Shown here in pieces: positions 9,974 through 23,184 of a DNA stretch of 64,000 bases (position 1 is the stretch's first letter; every line of letters starts with the position of its first letter). The translations under genes and the position numbers were made by a program. The notes under the pieces are model-generated. The model had not been told where the DNA came from. It ran no database searches and was given only the letters and a program-made list of their open reading frames with translations. The stretch is from Sepiola atlantica (lineage: Eukaryota > Mollusca > Cephalopoda > Sepiida > Sepiolidae), in contig CAUVYP010000579.1 in the NCBI GenBank assembly GCA_963556195.1, positions 868,001 to 932,000 on the forward strand, given 5' to 3'.

Positions 9974-11275
9974 TTGTTGATGTTTTGCGTATTCAGTTTG
10001 TATCGACATATCTCCGGGAGTACAAGAGCTGAACTTCTGAAACTTGGTACTTCAGTAGAAAATGTGTGTCCGCTAATGTCTGCAAAGTTTCGGAGCACAA
10101 TTCTTATAAATGTGGAAGTTATAAACAAAAGCGATATCAACTTAAAATCGCACTAAATTTTGTTGATGTTTTGCGTATTCAGTTTGTATCGACATATCTC
10201 CGAGAGTACAAGAGCTGAACTTCTGAAACTTGGTACTTCAGTAGAAAATGTGTGTCCGCTAATGTCTGCAAAGTTTCGGAGCACAATTCTTATAAATGTG
10301 GAAGTTATTAACAAAAGACCTATCAACTTAAAATCGCACTAAATTTTGTTTATGTTTTGCGTATTCAGTTTGTATCGACATATCTCCGGGAGTACAAGAG
10401 CTGAACTTCTGAAACTTGGTACTTCAGTAGAAAATGTGTGTCCGCTCATGTCTGCAAAGTTTCAGAGCACAATTCTTATAAATGTGGAAGTTATAAACAA
10501 AAGCGATATCAACTTAAAATCGCACTAAATTTTGTTGATGTTTTGCGTATTCAGTTTGTATCGACATATCTCCGGGAGTACAAGAGCTGAACTTCTGAAA
10601 CTTGGTACTTCAGTAGAAAATGTGTGTCCGCTAATGTCTGCAAAGTTTCAGAGCACAATTTGTATAAATGTGGAAGTTATAAACACAAGCGATATCAACT
10701 TAAAATCGCACTAAATTTTGTTGATGTTTTGCGTATTCAGTTTGTATCGACATATCTCCGGGAGTACAAGAGCTGAACTTCTGAAACTTGGTACTTCAGT
10801 AGAAAATGTGTGTCCGCTAATGTCTGCAAAGTTTCGGAGCACAATTCTTATAAATGTGGAAGTTATAAACAAAAGCGATATCAACTTAAAATCGCACTAA
10901 ATTTTGTTGATGTTTTGCGTATTCAGTTTGTATCGACATATCTCCGGGAGTACAAGAGCTGAACTTCTGAAACTTGGTACTTCAGTAGAAAATGTGTGTC
11001 CGCTAATGTCTGCAAAGTTTCGGAGCACAATTCTTATAAATGTGGAAGTTATTAACAAAAGACCTATCAACTTAAAATCGCACTAAATGTTGTTTATGTT
11101 TTGCGTATTCAGTTTGTATCGACATATCTCCGGGAGTACAAGAGCTGAACTTCTGAAACTTGGTACTTCAGTAGAAAATGTGTGTCCGCTAATGTCTGCA
11201 AAGTTTCGGAGCACAATTCTTATAAATGTGGAAGTTATAAACACAAGCGATATCAACTTAAAATCGCACTAAATT
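9974..11275 (+). repeat. Seven-monomer linker a b' c* s a b d+/f
   Basis: This is a 1,302-bp run joining the 27-monomer units to the 21-monomer unit. The same a-b'-c*-s-a-b-d+ order occurs inside the 27-monomer units at 33046 and 38069 and in the 15-monomer units at 44580 and 47370. The last monomer (11090) has a d+ front (ATGTTGTTT leader, CGG) and an f back (ATAAACACAAGCG). Elsewhere d+ and f are separate neighbours, so it probably represents a one-monomer deletion. Confidence 0.88.
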
Positions 11276-12019
11276 TTGTTGATGTTTTGCGAATTCAGTT
11301 TGTATCGACATATCTCCGGGAGTACAAGAGCTGAACTTCTGAAACTTGGTACTTCAGTAGAAAATGTGTGTCCGCTAATGTCTGCAAAGTTTCGGAGCAC
11401 AATTCTTATAAATGTAGAAGTTATTAACAAAAGACCTATCAACTTTAAATCGCACTAAATTTTGTTTATGTTTTGCGTATTCAGTTTGTATCGACCTATC
11501 TCCGGGAGTACAAGAGCTGACGTTCTGAAACTTCGTACATCAGTAGAAAATGTGTGTCCGCTATTGTCTGCAAAGTTTCGGAGCACAATTCTCATAAATG
11601 TGGAAGTTATAAACGAAAGCGATATCAACTTAAAATCGCACTAAATTTTGTTGATGTTTTGCGTATTCAGTTTGTATCGACATATCTCCGGGAGTACAAG
11701 AGCTGAACTTCTGAAACTTGGTACTTCAGTAGAAAATGTGTGTCCGCTAATGTCTGCAAAGTTACGGAGCACAATTCTTATAAATGTGGAAGTTATAAAC
11801 ACAAGCGATATCAACTTAAAATCGCACTAAATTTTGTTGATGTTTTGCGTATTCAGTTTGTATCGACATATCTCCGGGAGTACAAGAGCTGAACTTCTGA
11901 AACTTGGTACTTCAGTAGAAAATGTGTGTCCGCTAATGTCTGCAAAGTTTCAGAGCACAATTTGTATAAATGTGGAAGTTATAAACACAAGCGATATCAA
12001 CTTAAAATCGCACTAAATT

Positions 12020-12206
12020 TTGTTGATGTTTTGCGTATTCAGTTTGTATCGACATATCTCCGGGAGTACAAGAGCTGAACTTCTGAAACTTGGTACTTCT
12101 AGTAGGAAATGTGTGTCCGCTAATGTCTGCAAAGTTTCGGAGCACAATTCTTATAAATGTGGAAGTTATAAACAAAAGCGATATCAACTTAAAATCGCAC
12201 TAAATT
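12020..12206 (+). repeat. 187-bp t monomer (T insertion)
   Basis: GTACTTCAGTAGAAAATG reads GTACTTCTAGTAGGAAATG: one inserted T plus an A to G change. The insertion breaks the usual plus-strand frame and opens a 61-codon frame on the minus strand, another sign that frame length here reflects indels and not selection. It always sits between s and b'. Confidence 0.95.
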
Positions 12207-14996
12207 TTGTTGATGTTTTGCGTATTCAGTTTGTATCGACATATCTCCGAGAGTACAAGAGCTGAACTTCTGAAACTTGGTACTTCAGTAGAAAATGTGT
12301 GTCCGCTAATGTCTGCAAAGTTTCGGAGCACAATTCTTATAAATGTGGAAGTTATTAACAAAAGACCTATCAACTTAAAATCGCACTAAATTTTGTTTAT
12401 GTTTTGCGTATTCAGTTTGTATCGACATATCTCCGGGAGTACAAAAGCTGAACTTCTGAAACTTGGTACTTCAGTAGAAAATGTGTGTCCGCTAATGTCT
12501 GCAAAGTTTCAGAGCACAATTCTTATAAATGTGGAAGTTATAAACAAAAGCGATATCAACTTAAAATCGCACTAAATTTTGTTGATGTTTTGCGTATTCA
12601 GTTTGTATCGACATATCTCCGGGAGTACAAGAGCTGAACTTCTGAAACTTGGTACTTCAATAGAAAATGTGTGTCCGCTAATGTCTGCAAAGTTTCAGAG
12701 CACAATTTGTATAAATGTGGAAGTTATAAACACAAGCGATATCAACTTAAAATCGCACTAAATTTTGTTGATGTTTTGCGTATTCAGTTTGTATCGACAT
12801 ATCTCCGGGAGTACAAGAGCTGAACTTCTGAAACTTGGTACTTCAGTAGAAAATGTGTGTCCGCTAATGTCTGCAAAGTTTCGGAGCACAATTCTTATAA
12901 ATGTGGAAGTTATAAACAAAAGCGATATCAACTTAAAATCGCACTAAATTTTGTTGATGTTTTGCGTATTCAGTTTGTATCGACATATCTCCGGGAGTAC
13001 AAGAGCTGAACTTCTGAAACTTGATACTTCAGTAGAAAATGTGTGTCCGCTAATGTCTGCAAAGTTTCGGAGCACAATTCTTATAAATGTGGAAGTTATT
13101 AACAAAAGACCTATCAACTTAAAATCGCACTAAATGTTGTTTATGTTTTGCGTATTCAGTTTGTATCGACATATCTCCGGGAGTACAAGAGCTGAACTTC
13201 TGAAACTTGGTACTTCAGTAGAAAATGTGTGTCCGCTAATGTCTGCAAAGTTTCGGAGCACAATTCTTATAAATGTGGAAGTTATTAACACAAGCGATAT
13301 ACCTTTTAAATCGCACTAAATTTTGTTGATGTTTTGCGTATTCAGTTTGTATCGACATATCTCCGGGAGTACAAGAGCTGAACTTCTGAAACTTGGTACT
13401 TCAGTAGAAAATTTGTGTCCGCTAATGTCTGCAAAGTTTCAGAGCACAATTCTTATAAATGTGGAAGTTATAAACACAAGCGATATCAACTTAAAATCGC
13501 ACTAAATTTTGTTGATGTTTTGCGTATTCAGTTTGTATCGACATATCTCCGGGAGTACAAGAGCTGAACTTCTGAAACTTGGTACTTCAGTAGAAAATGT
13601 GTGTCCGCTAATGTCTGAAAAGTTTCAGAGCACAATTCTTATAAATGTGGAAGTTATAAACACAAGCGATATCAACTTAAAATCGCACTAAATTTTGCAG
13701 ATGTTTTGCGAATTCAGTTTGTATCGACATATCTCCGGGAGTACAAGAGCTGAACTTCTGAAACTTGGTACTTCAGTAGAAAATGTGTGTCCGCTAATGT
13801 CTGCAAAGTTTCGGAGCACAATTCTTATAAATGTGGAAGTTATTAACAAAAGACCTATCAACTTTAAATCGCACTAAATTTTGTTTATGTTTTGCGTATT
13901 CAGTTTGTATCGACATATCTCCGGGAGTACAAGAGCTGACCTTCTGAAACTTCGTACATCAGTAGAAAATGTGTGTCCGCTATTGTCTGCAAAGTTTCGG
14001 GGCACAATTCTTATAAATGTGGAAGTTATAAACAAAAGCGATATCAACTTTAAATCGCACTAAATTTTGTTGATGTTTTGCGTATTCAGTTTGTATCGAC
14101 ATATCTCCGGGAGTACAAGAGCTGAACTTCTGAAACTTGGTACTTCAGTAGAAAATGTGTGTCCGCTAATGTCTGCAAAGTTTCGGAGCACAATTCTTAT
14201 AAATGTGGAAGTTATTAACACAAACGATATACCTTTTAAATTGCACTAAATTTTGTTGATGTTTTGCGTATTCAGTTTGTATCGACATATCTCCGGGAGT
14301 ACAAGAGCTGAACTTCTGAAACTTGGTACTGCAGTAGAAAATGTGTGTCCGCTAATGTCTGCAAAGTTTCAGAGCACAATTCTTATAAATGTGGAAGTTA
14401 TAAACAAAAGCGACATCAACTTAAAATCGCACTAAATTTTGTTGATGTTTTGCGTATTCAGTTTGTATCGACATATCTCCGGGAGTACAAGAGCTGAACT
14501 TCTGAAACTTGGTACTTCAGTAGAAAATGTGTGTCCGATAATGTCTGCAAAGTTTCAGAGCACAATTCTTATAAATGTGGAAGTTATAAACACAAGCGAT
14601 ATCAACTTAAAATCGCACTAAATTTTGCAGATGTTTTGCGAATTCAGTTTGTATCGACATATCTCCGGGAGTACAAGAGCTGAACTTCTGAAACTTGGTA
14701 CTTCAGTAGAAAATGTGTGTCCGCTAATGTCTGCAAAGTTTCGGAGCACAATTCTTATAAATGTGGAAGTTATTAACAAAAGACCTATCAACTTTAAATC
14801 GCACTAAATTTTGTTTATGTTTTGCGTATTCAGTTTGTATCGACATATCTCCGGGAGTACAAGAGCTGACCTTCTGAAACTTCGTACATCAGTAGAAAAT
14901 GTGTGTCCGCTATTGTCTGCAAAGTTACAGAGCACAATTCTTATAAATGTGGAAGTTATAAACACAAGCGATATCAACTTAAAATCGCACTAAATT

Positions 14997-15183
14997 TTGT
15001 TGATGTTTTGCGTATTCAGTTTGTATCGACATATCTCCGGCAGTACAAGAGCTGAACTTCTGAAACTTGGTACTTCAGTAGAAAATGTGTGTCCGCTAAT
15101 GTCTGCAAAGTTTCAGAGCACAATTTGACTATAATGTGGAAGTTATAAACACAAGCGATATCAACTTAAAATCGCACTAAATT
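14997..15183 (+). repeat. 187-bp n monomer (CCGGCAGT variant)
   Basis: It has the same indel as other n monomers and a private CCGGCAGT in the conserved core. It terminates the 21-monomer unit. Confidence 0.95.
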
Positions 15184-15927
15184 TTGTTGATGTTTTGCGT
15201 ATTCAGTTTGTATCGACATATCTCCGGGAGTACAAGAGCTGAACTTCTGAAACTTGGTACTTCAGTAGAAAATGTGTGTCCGCTAATGTCTGCAAAGTTT
15301 CGGAGCACAATTCTTATAAATGTAGAAGTTATTAACAAAAGACCTATCAACTTTAAATCGCACTAAATTTTGTTTATGTTTTGCGTATTCAGTTTGTATC
15401 GACCTATCTCCGGGAGTACAAGAGCTGACCTTCTGAAACTTCGTACATCAGTAGAAAATGTGTGTCCGCTATTGTCTGCAAAGTTTCGGAGCACAATTCT
15501 CATAAATGTGGAAGTTATAAACGAAAGCGATATCAACTTAAAATCGCACTAAATTTTGTTGATGTTTTGCGTATTCAGTTTGTATCGACATATCTCCGGG
15601 AGTACAAGAGCTGAACTTCTGAAACTTGGTACTTCAGTAGAAAATGTGTGTCCGCTAATGTCTGCAAAGTTACGGAGCACAATTCTTATAAATGTGGAAG
15701 TTATAAACACAAGCGATATCAACTTAAAATCGCACTAAATTTTGTTGATGTTTTGCGTATTCAGTTTGTATCGACATATCTCCGGGAGTACAAGAGCTGA
15801 ACTTCTGAAACTTGGTACTTCAGTAGAAAATGTGTGTCCGCTAATGTCTGCAAAGTTTCAGAGCACAATTTGTATAAATGTGGAAGTTATAAACACAAGC
15901 GATATCAACTTAAAATCGCACTAAATT

Positions 15928-16114
15928 TTGTTGATGTTTTGCGTATTCAGTTTGTATCGACATATCTCCGGGAGTACAAGAGCTGAACTTCTGAAACTTG
16001 GTACTTCTAGTAGGAAATGTGTGTCCGCTAATGTCTGCAAAGTTTCGGAGCACAATTCTTATAAATGTGGAAGTTATAAACAAAAGCGATATCAACTTAA
16101 AATCGCACTAAATT
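15928..16114 (+). repeat. 187-bp t monomer (T insertion)
   Basis: It has the same CTTCTAGTAGG insertion as at 12020, in the same s-t-b' context. Confidence 0.95.
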
Positions 16115-16858
16115 TTGTTGATGTTTTGCGTATTCAGTTTGTATCGACATATCTCCGAGAGTACAAGAGCTGAACTTCTGAAACTTGGTACTTCAGTAGA
16201 AAATGTGTGTCCGCTAATGTCTGCAAAGTTTCGGAGCACAATTCTTATAAATGTGGAAGTTATTAACAAAAGACCTATCAACTTAAAATCGCACTAAATT
16301 TTGTTTATGTTTTGCGTATTCAGTTTGTATCGACATATCTCCGGGAGTACAAAAGCTGAACTTCTGAAACTTGGTACTTCAGTAGAAAATGTGTGTCCGC
16401 TAATGTCTGCAAAGTTTCAGAGCACAATTCTTATAAATGTGGAAGTTATAAACAAAAGCGATATCAACTTAAAATCGCACTAAATTTTGTTGATGTTTTG
16501 CGTATTCAGTTTGTATCGACATATCTCCGGGAGTACAAGAGCTGAACTTCTGAAACTTGGTACTTCAATAGAAAATGTGTGTCCGCTAATGTCTGCAAAG
16601 TTTCAGAGCACAATTTGTATAAATGTGGAAGTTATAAACACAAGCGATATCAACTTAAAATCGCACTAAATTTTGTTGATGTTTTGCGTATTCAGTTTGT
16701 ATCGACATATCTCCGGGAGTACAAGAGCTGAACTTCTGAAACTTGGTACTTCAGTAGAAAATGTGTGTCCGCTAATGTCTGCAAAGTTTCGGAGCACAAT
16801 TCTTATAAATGTGGAAGTTATAAACAAAAGCGATATCAACTTAAAATCGCACTAAATT

Positions 16859-17044
16859 TTGTTGATGTTTTGCGTATTCAGTTTGTATCGACATATCTCC
16901 GGGAGTACAAGAGCTGAACTTCTGAAACTTGATACTTCAGTAGAAAATGTGTGTCCGCTAATGTCTGCAAAGTTTCGGAGCACAATTCTTATAAATGTGG
17001 AAGTTATAAACAAAAGCGATATCAACTTTAAATCGCACTAAATT
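16859..17044 (+). repeat. Chimeric monomer (b front, h back)
   Basis: The front carries CTTGATACT, private to the b of the t module (12951), with CTAATG at nt 103. The back is h-like: ATAAAC, AAAAGCGATATC and TTTAAATCG. The next monomer is i, as after h at 13881. The crossover lies between nt 103 and nt 150, about 16961-17008, and explains the loss of five monomers relative to copy 1. Confidence 0.85.
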
Positions 17045-17974
17045 TTGTTGATGTTTTGCGTATTCAGTTTGTATCGACATATCTCCGGGAGTACAAGAGC
17101 TGAACTTCTGAAACTTGGTACTTCAGTAGAAAATGTGTGTCCGCTAATGTCTGCAAAGTTTCGGAGCACAATTCTTATAAATGTGGAAGTTATTAACACA
17201 AACGATATACCTTTTAAATTGCACTAAATTTTGTTGATGTTTTGCGTATTCAGTTTGTATCGACATATCTCCGGGAGTACAAGAGCTGAACTTCTGAAAC
17301 TTGGTACTGCAGTAGAAAATGTGTGTCCGCTAATGTCTGCAAAGTTTCAGAGCACAATTCTTATAAATGTGGAAGTTATAAACAAAAGCGACATCAACTT
17401 AAAATCGCACTAAATTTTGTTGATGTTTTGCGTATTCAGTTTGTATCGACATATCTCCGGGAGTACAAGAGCTGAACTTCTGAAACTTGGTACTTCAGTA
17501 GAAAATGTGTGTCCGCTAATGTCTGCAAAGTTTCAGAGCACAATTCTTATAAATGTGGAAGTTATAAACACAAGCGATATCAACTTAAAATCGCACTAAA
17601 TTTTGCAGATGTTTTGCGAATTCAGTTTGTATCGACATATCTCCGGGAGTACAAGAGCTGAACTTCTGAAACTTGGTACTTCAGTAGAAAATGTGTGTCC
17701 GCTAATGTCTGCAAAGTTTCGGAGCACAATTCTTATAAATGTGGAAGTTATTAACAAAAGACCTATCAACTTTAAATCGCACTAAATTTTGTTTATGTTT
17801 TGCGTATTCAGTTTGTATCGACATATCTCCGGGAGTACAAGAGCTGACCTTCTGAAACTTCGTACATCAGTAGAAAATGTGTGTCCGCTATTGTCTGCAA
17901 AGTTACAGAGCACAATTCTTATAAATGTGGAAGTTATAAACACAAGCGATATCAACTTAAAATCGCACTAAATT

Positions 17975-18161
17975 TTGTTGATGTTTTGCGTATTCAGTTT
18001 GTATCGACATATCTCCGGGAGTACAAGAGCTGAACTTCTGAAACTTGGTACTTCAGTAGAAAATGTGTGTCCGCTAATGTCTGCAAAGTTTCAGAGCACA
18101 ATTTGACTATAATGTGGAAGTTATAAACACAAGCGATATCAACTTAAAATCGCACTAAATT
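17975..18161 (+). repeat. 187-bp n monomer
   Basis: It carries the TTTGACTATAATG indel and lies at the boundary between the shortened 21-monomer copy and the 14-monomer unit. Confidence 0.95.
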
Positions 18162-20766
18162 TTGTTGATGTTTTGCGTATTCAGTTTGTATCGACATATC
18201 TCCGGGAGTACAAGAGCTGAACTTCTGAAACTTGGTACTTCAGTAGAAAATGTGTGTCCGCTAATGTCTGCAAAGTTTCGGAGCACAATTCTTATAAATG
18301 TGGAAGTTATAAACAAAAGCGATATCAACTTAAAATCGCACTAAATTTTGTTGATGTTTTGCGTATTCAGTTTGTATCGACATATCTCCGGGAGTACAAG
18401 AGCTGAACTTCTGAAACTTGGTACTTCAGTAGAAAATGTGTGTCCGCTAATGTCTGCAAAGTTTCGGAGCACAATTCTTATAAATGTGGAAGTTATTAAC
18501 AAAAGACCTATCAACTTAAAATCGCACTAAATTTTGTTTATGTTTTGCGTATTCAGTTTGTATCGACATATCTCCGGGAGTACAAGAGCTGAACTTCTGA
18601 AACTTGGTACTTCAGTAGAAAATGTGTGTCCGCTAATGTCTGCAAAGTTTCGGAGCACAATTCTTATAAATGTGGAAGTTATAAACAAAAGCGATATCAA
18701 CTTAAAATCGCACTAAATTTTGTTGATGTTTTGCGTATTCAGTTTGTATCGACATATCTCCGGGAGTACAAGAGCTGAACTTCTGAAACTTAGTACTTCA
18801 GTAGAAAATGTGTGTCCGCTAATGTCTGCAAAGTTTCGGAGCACAATTCTTATAAATGTGGAAGTTATTAACACAAGCGATATACCTTTTAAATCGCACT
18901 AAATTTTGTTGATGTTTTGCGTATTCAGTTTGTATCGACATATCTCCGGGAGTACAAGAGCTGAACTTCTGAAACTTGGTACTTCAGTAGATAGTGTGTG
19001 TCCGCTAATGTCTGCAAAGTTTCAGAGCACAATTCTTATAAATGTGGAAGTTATAAACAAAAGCGATATCAACTTAAAATCGCACTAAATTTTGTTGATG
19101 TTTTGCGTAGTCAGTTTGTATCGACATATCTCCGGGAGTACAAGAGCTGAACTTCTGAAACTTGGTACTTCAGTAGAAAATGTGTGTCCGCTAATGTCTG
19201 CAAAGTTTCAGAGCACAATTCTTATAAATGTGGAAGTTATAAACACAAGCGATATCAACTTAAAATCGCACTAAATTTTGCAGATGTTTTGCGAATTCAG
19301 TTTGTATCGACATATCTCCGGGAGTACAAGAGCTGAACTTCTGAAACTTGGTACTTCAGTAGAAAATGTGTGTCCGCTAATGTCTGCAAAGTTTCGGAGC
19401 ACAATTCTTATAAATGTGGAAGTTATTAACAAAAGACCTATCAACTTTAAATCGCACTAAATTTTGTTTATGTTTTGCGTATTCAGTTTGTATCGACATA
19501 TCTCCGGGAGTACAAGAGCTGACCTTCTGAAACTTCGTACATCAGTAGAAAATGTGTGTCCGCTATTGTCTGCAAAGTTTCGGAGCACAATTCTTATAAA
19601 TGTGGAAGTTATAAACAAAAGCGATATCAACTTTAAATCGCACTAAATTTTGTTGATGTTTTGCGTATTCAGTTTGTATCGACATATCTCCGGGAGTACA
19701 AGAGCTGAGCTTCTGAAACTTGGTACTTCAGTAGAAAATGTGTGTCCGCTAATGTCTGCAAAGTTACAGAGCACAATTCTTATAAATGTGGAAGTTATAA
19801 ACACAAGCGATATCAACTTAAAATCGCACTAAATTTTGTTGATGTTTTGCGTATTCAGTTTGTATCGACATATCTCCGGTAGTACAAGAGCTGAACTTCT
19901 GAAACTTGGTACTTCAGTAGAAAATGTGTGTCCGCTAATGTCTGCAAAGTTTCGGAGCACAATTCTTATAAATGTGGAAGTTATAAACAAAAGCGATATC
20001 AACTTAAAATCGCACTAAATTTTGTTGATGTTTTGCGTATTCAGTTTGTATCGACATATCTCCAGGAGTACAAGAGCTGAACTTCTGAAACTTGGTACTT
20101 CAGTAGAAAATGTGTGTCCGCTAATGTCTGCAAAGTTTCGGAGCACAATTCTTATAAATGTGGAAGTTATTAACACAAGCGATATACCTTTTAAATCGCA
20201 CTAAATTTTGTTGATGTTTTGCGTATTCAGTTTGTATCGACATATCTCCGGGAGTACAAGAGCTGAACTTCTGAAACTTGGTACTTCAGTAGAAAATGTG
20301 TGTCCGCTAATGTCTGCGAAGTTTCAGAGCACAATTCTTATAAATGTGGAAGTTATAAACAAAAGCGATATCAACTTAAAATCGCACTAAATTTTGTTGA
20401 TGTTTTGCGTATTCAGTTTGTATCGACATATCTCCGGGAGTACAAGAGCTGAACTTCTGAAACTTGGTACTTCAGTAGAAAATGTGTGTCCGCTAATGTC
20501 TGCAAAGTTTCAGAGCACAATTTGTATAAATGTGGAAGTTATAAACACAAGCGATATCAACTTAAAATCGCACTAAATTTTGTTGATGTTTTGCGTATTC
20601 AGTTTGTATCGACATATCTCCGGGAGTACAAGAGCTGAACTTCTGAAACTTGGTACTTCAGTAGAAAATGTGTGTCCGCTAATGTCTGCAAAGTTTCAGA
20701 GCACAATTTGACTATAATGTGGAAGTTATAAACACAAGCGATATCAACTTAAAATCGCACTAAATT
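18162..20766 (+). repeat. 14-monomer unit, copy 1 (2,605 bp)
   Basis: The order is a b c d e f g h p q d u s n. Private markers shared with the next unit at a 2,605-bp offset are GTAGATAGTGTG in e, GCGTAGTCAG in f and CTCCAGGAGT in the second d. Private to this copy is CTTAGTACT in d (18720). This is a clear tandem duplication. Confidence 0.93.
20580..20766 (+). repeat. 187-bp n monomer next to an s monomer
   Basis: It has the same n indel. Here n directly follows an s monomer (20394), the subtype it most resembles. Confidence 0.95.
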
Positions 20767-23184
20767 TTGTTGATGTTTTGCGTATTCAGTTTGTATCGAC
20801 ATATCTCCGGGAGTACAAGAGCTGAACTTCTGAAACTTGGTACTTCAGTAGAAAATGTGTGTCCGCTAATGTCTGCAAAGTTTCGGAGCACAATTCTTAT
20901 AAATGTGGAAGTTATAAACAAAAGCGATATCAACTTAAAATCGCACTAAATTTTGTTGATGTTTTGCGTATTCAGTTTGTATCGACATATCTCCGGGAGT
21001 ACAAGAGCTGAACTTCTGAAACTTGGTACTTCAGTAGAAAATGTGTGTCCGCTAATGTCTGCAAAGTTTCGGAGCACAATTCTTATAAATGTGGAAGTTA
21101 TTAACAAAAGACCTATCGACTTAAAATCGCACTAAATTTTGTTTATGTTTTGCGTATTCAGTTTGTATCGACATATCTCCGGGAGTACAAGAGCTGAACT
21201 TCTGAAACTTGGTACTTCAGTAGAAAATGTGTGTCCGCTAATGTCTGCAAAGTTTCGGAGCACAATTCTTATAAATGTGGAAGTTATAAACAAAAGCGAT
21301 ATCAACTTAAAATCGCACTAAATTTTGTTGATGTTTTGCGTATTCAGTTTGTATCGACATATCTCCGGGAGTACAAGAGCTGAACTTCTGAAACTTGGTA
21401 CTTCAGTAGAAAATGTGTGTCCGCTAATGTCTGCAAAGTTTCGGAGCACAATTCTTATAAATGTGGAAGTTATTAACACAAGCGATATACCTTTTAAATC
21501 GCACTAAATTTTGTTGATGTTTTGCGTATTCAGTTTGTATCGACATATCTCCGGGAGTACAAGAGCTGAACTTCTGAAACTTGGTACTTCAGTAGATAGT
21601 GTGTGTCCGCTAATGTCTGCAAAGTTTCAGAGCACAATTCTTATAAATGTGGAAGTTATAAACAAAAGCGATATCAACTTAAAATCGCACTAAATTTTGT
21701 TGATGTTTTGCGTAGTCAGTTTGTATCGACATATCTCCGGGAGTACAAGAGCTGAACTTCTGAAACTTGGTACTTCAGTAGAAAATGTGTGTCCGCTAAT
21801 GTCTGCAAAGTTTCAGAGCACAATTCTTATAAATGTGGAAGTTATAAACACAAGCGATATCAACTTAAAATCGCACTAAATTTTGCAGATGTTTTGCGAA
21901 TTCAGTTTGTATCGACATATCTCCGGGAGTACAAGAGCTGAACTTCTGAAACTTGGTACTTCAGTAGAAAATGTGTGTCCGCTAATGTCTGCAAAGTTTC
22001 GGAGCACAATTCTTATAAATGTGGAAGTTATTAACAAAAGACCTATCAACTTTAAATCGCACTAAATTTTGTTTATGTTTTGCGTATTCAGTTTGTATCG
22101 ACATATCTCCGGAGGTACAAGAGCTGACCTTCTGAAACTTCGTACATCAGTAGAAAATGTGTGTCCGCTATTGTCTGCAAAGTTTCGGAGCACAATTCTT
22201 ATAAATGTGGAAGTTATAAACAAAAGCGATATCAACTTTAAATCGCACTAAATTTTGTTGATGTTTTGCGTATTCAGTTTGTATCGACATATCTCCGGGA
22301 GTACAAGAGCTGAGCTTCTGAAACTTGGTACTTCAGTAGAAAATGTGTGTCCGCTAATGTCTGCAAAGTTACAGAGCACAATTCTTATAAATGTGGAAGT
22401 TATAAACACAAGCGATATCAACTTAAAATCGCACTAAATTTTGTTGATGTTTTGCGTATTCAGTTTGTATCGACATATCTCCGGTAGTACAAGAGCTGAA
22501 CTTCTGAAACTTGGTACTTCAGTAGAAAATGTGTGTCCGCTAATGTCTGCAAAGTTTCGGAGCACAATTCTTATAAATGTGGAAGTTATAAACAAAAGCG
22601 ATATCAACTTAAAATCGCACTAAATTTTGTTGATGTTTTGCGTATTCAGTTTGTATCGACATATCTCCAGGAGTACAAGAGCTGAACTTCTGAAACTTGG
22701 TACTTCAGTAGAAAATGTGTGTCCGCTAATGTCTGCAAAGTTTCGGAGCACAATTCTTATAAATGTGGAAGTTATTAACACAAGCGATATACCTTTTAAA
22801 TCGCACTAAATTTTGTTGATGTTTTGCGTATTCAGTTTGTATCGACATATCTCCGGGAGTACAAGAGCTGAACTTCTGAAACTTGGTACTTCAGTAGAAA
22901 ATGTGTGTCCGCTAATGTCTGCGAAGTTTCAGAGCACAATTCTTATAAATGTGGAAGTTATAAACAAAAGCGATATCAACTTAAAATCGCACTAAATTTT
23001 GTTGATGTTTTGCGTATTCAGTTTGTATCGACATATCTCCGGGAGTACAAGAGCTGAACTTCTGAAACTTGGTACTTCAGTAGAAAATGTGTGTCCGCTA
23101 ATGTCTGCAAAGTTTCAGAGCACAATTTGTATAAATGTGGAAGTTATAAACACAAGCGATATCAACTTAAAATCGCACTAAATT
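20767..23184 (+). repeat. 14-monomer unit, copy 2 (13 monomers, lacks n)
   Basis: The order is a b c d e f g h p q d u s, followed by a b' instead of n. It shares the ATAGTGTG, GCGTAGTCAG and CCAGGAGT markers with copy 1. Its own changes are CCTATCGAC in b (20953) and CCGGAGGTAC in h (22069). Confidence 0.93.

Larger units (their letters stand above)
11276..15183 (+). repeat. 21-monomer unit, copy 1 (3,908 bp)
   Basis: The order is l x r s t b' c* s a b d+ f f g h i j f g m n. The front is the t module (l x r s t b' c* s a b), marked by GACCTATCTCC in x, CTTCTAGTAGG in t, GTACAAAAGC in c*, CTTCAATAG in s and CTTGATACT in b. The 3,908-bp offset to 15184 equals 21 monomers plus two extra bases, one from t and one from n. 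Private changes include TTTCGGGGCAC in h (13881) and GTCTGAAAAG in f (13509). Confidence 0.92.
15184..18161 (+). repeat. Shortened copy 2 of the 21-monomer unit (16 monomers, 2,978 bp)
   Basis: The order is o x r s t b' c* s a (b/h chimera) i j f g m n. All diagnostic changes of the t module are repeated at a 3,908-bp offset, and the i-to-n tail repeats at 2,978 bp. The five monomers between b and i of copy 1 are missing, and the switch is inside the monomer at 16859. The first monomer (15184) has an l back (GTAGAAG) but lacks the l GAATTC, so it is also a junction monomer. Confidence 0.92.

Noticed and set aside
12002..12187. 61-codon minus-strand frame, also at 15910, 25213, 35260 and 40283
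   Set aside because: It appears only in t monomers because of their one-base insertion and has no independent support.
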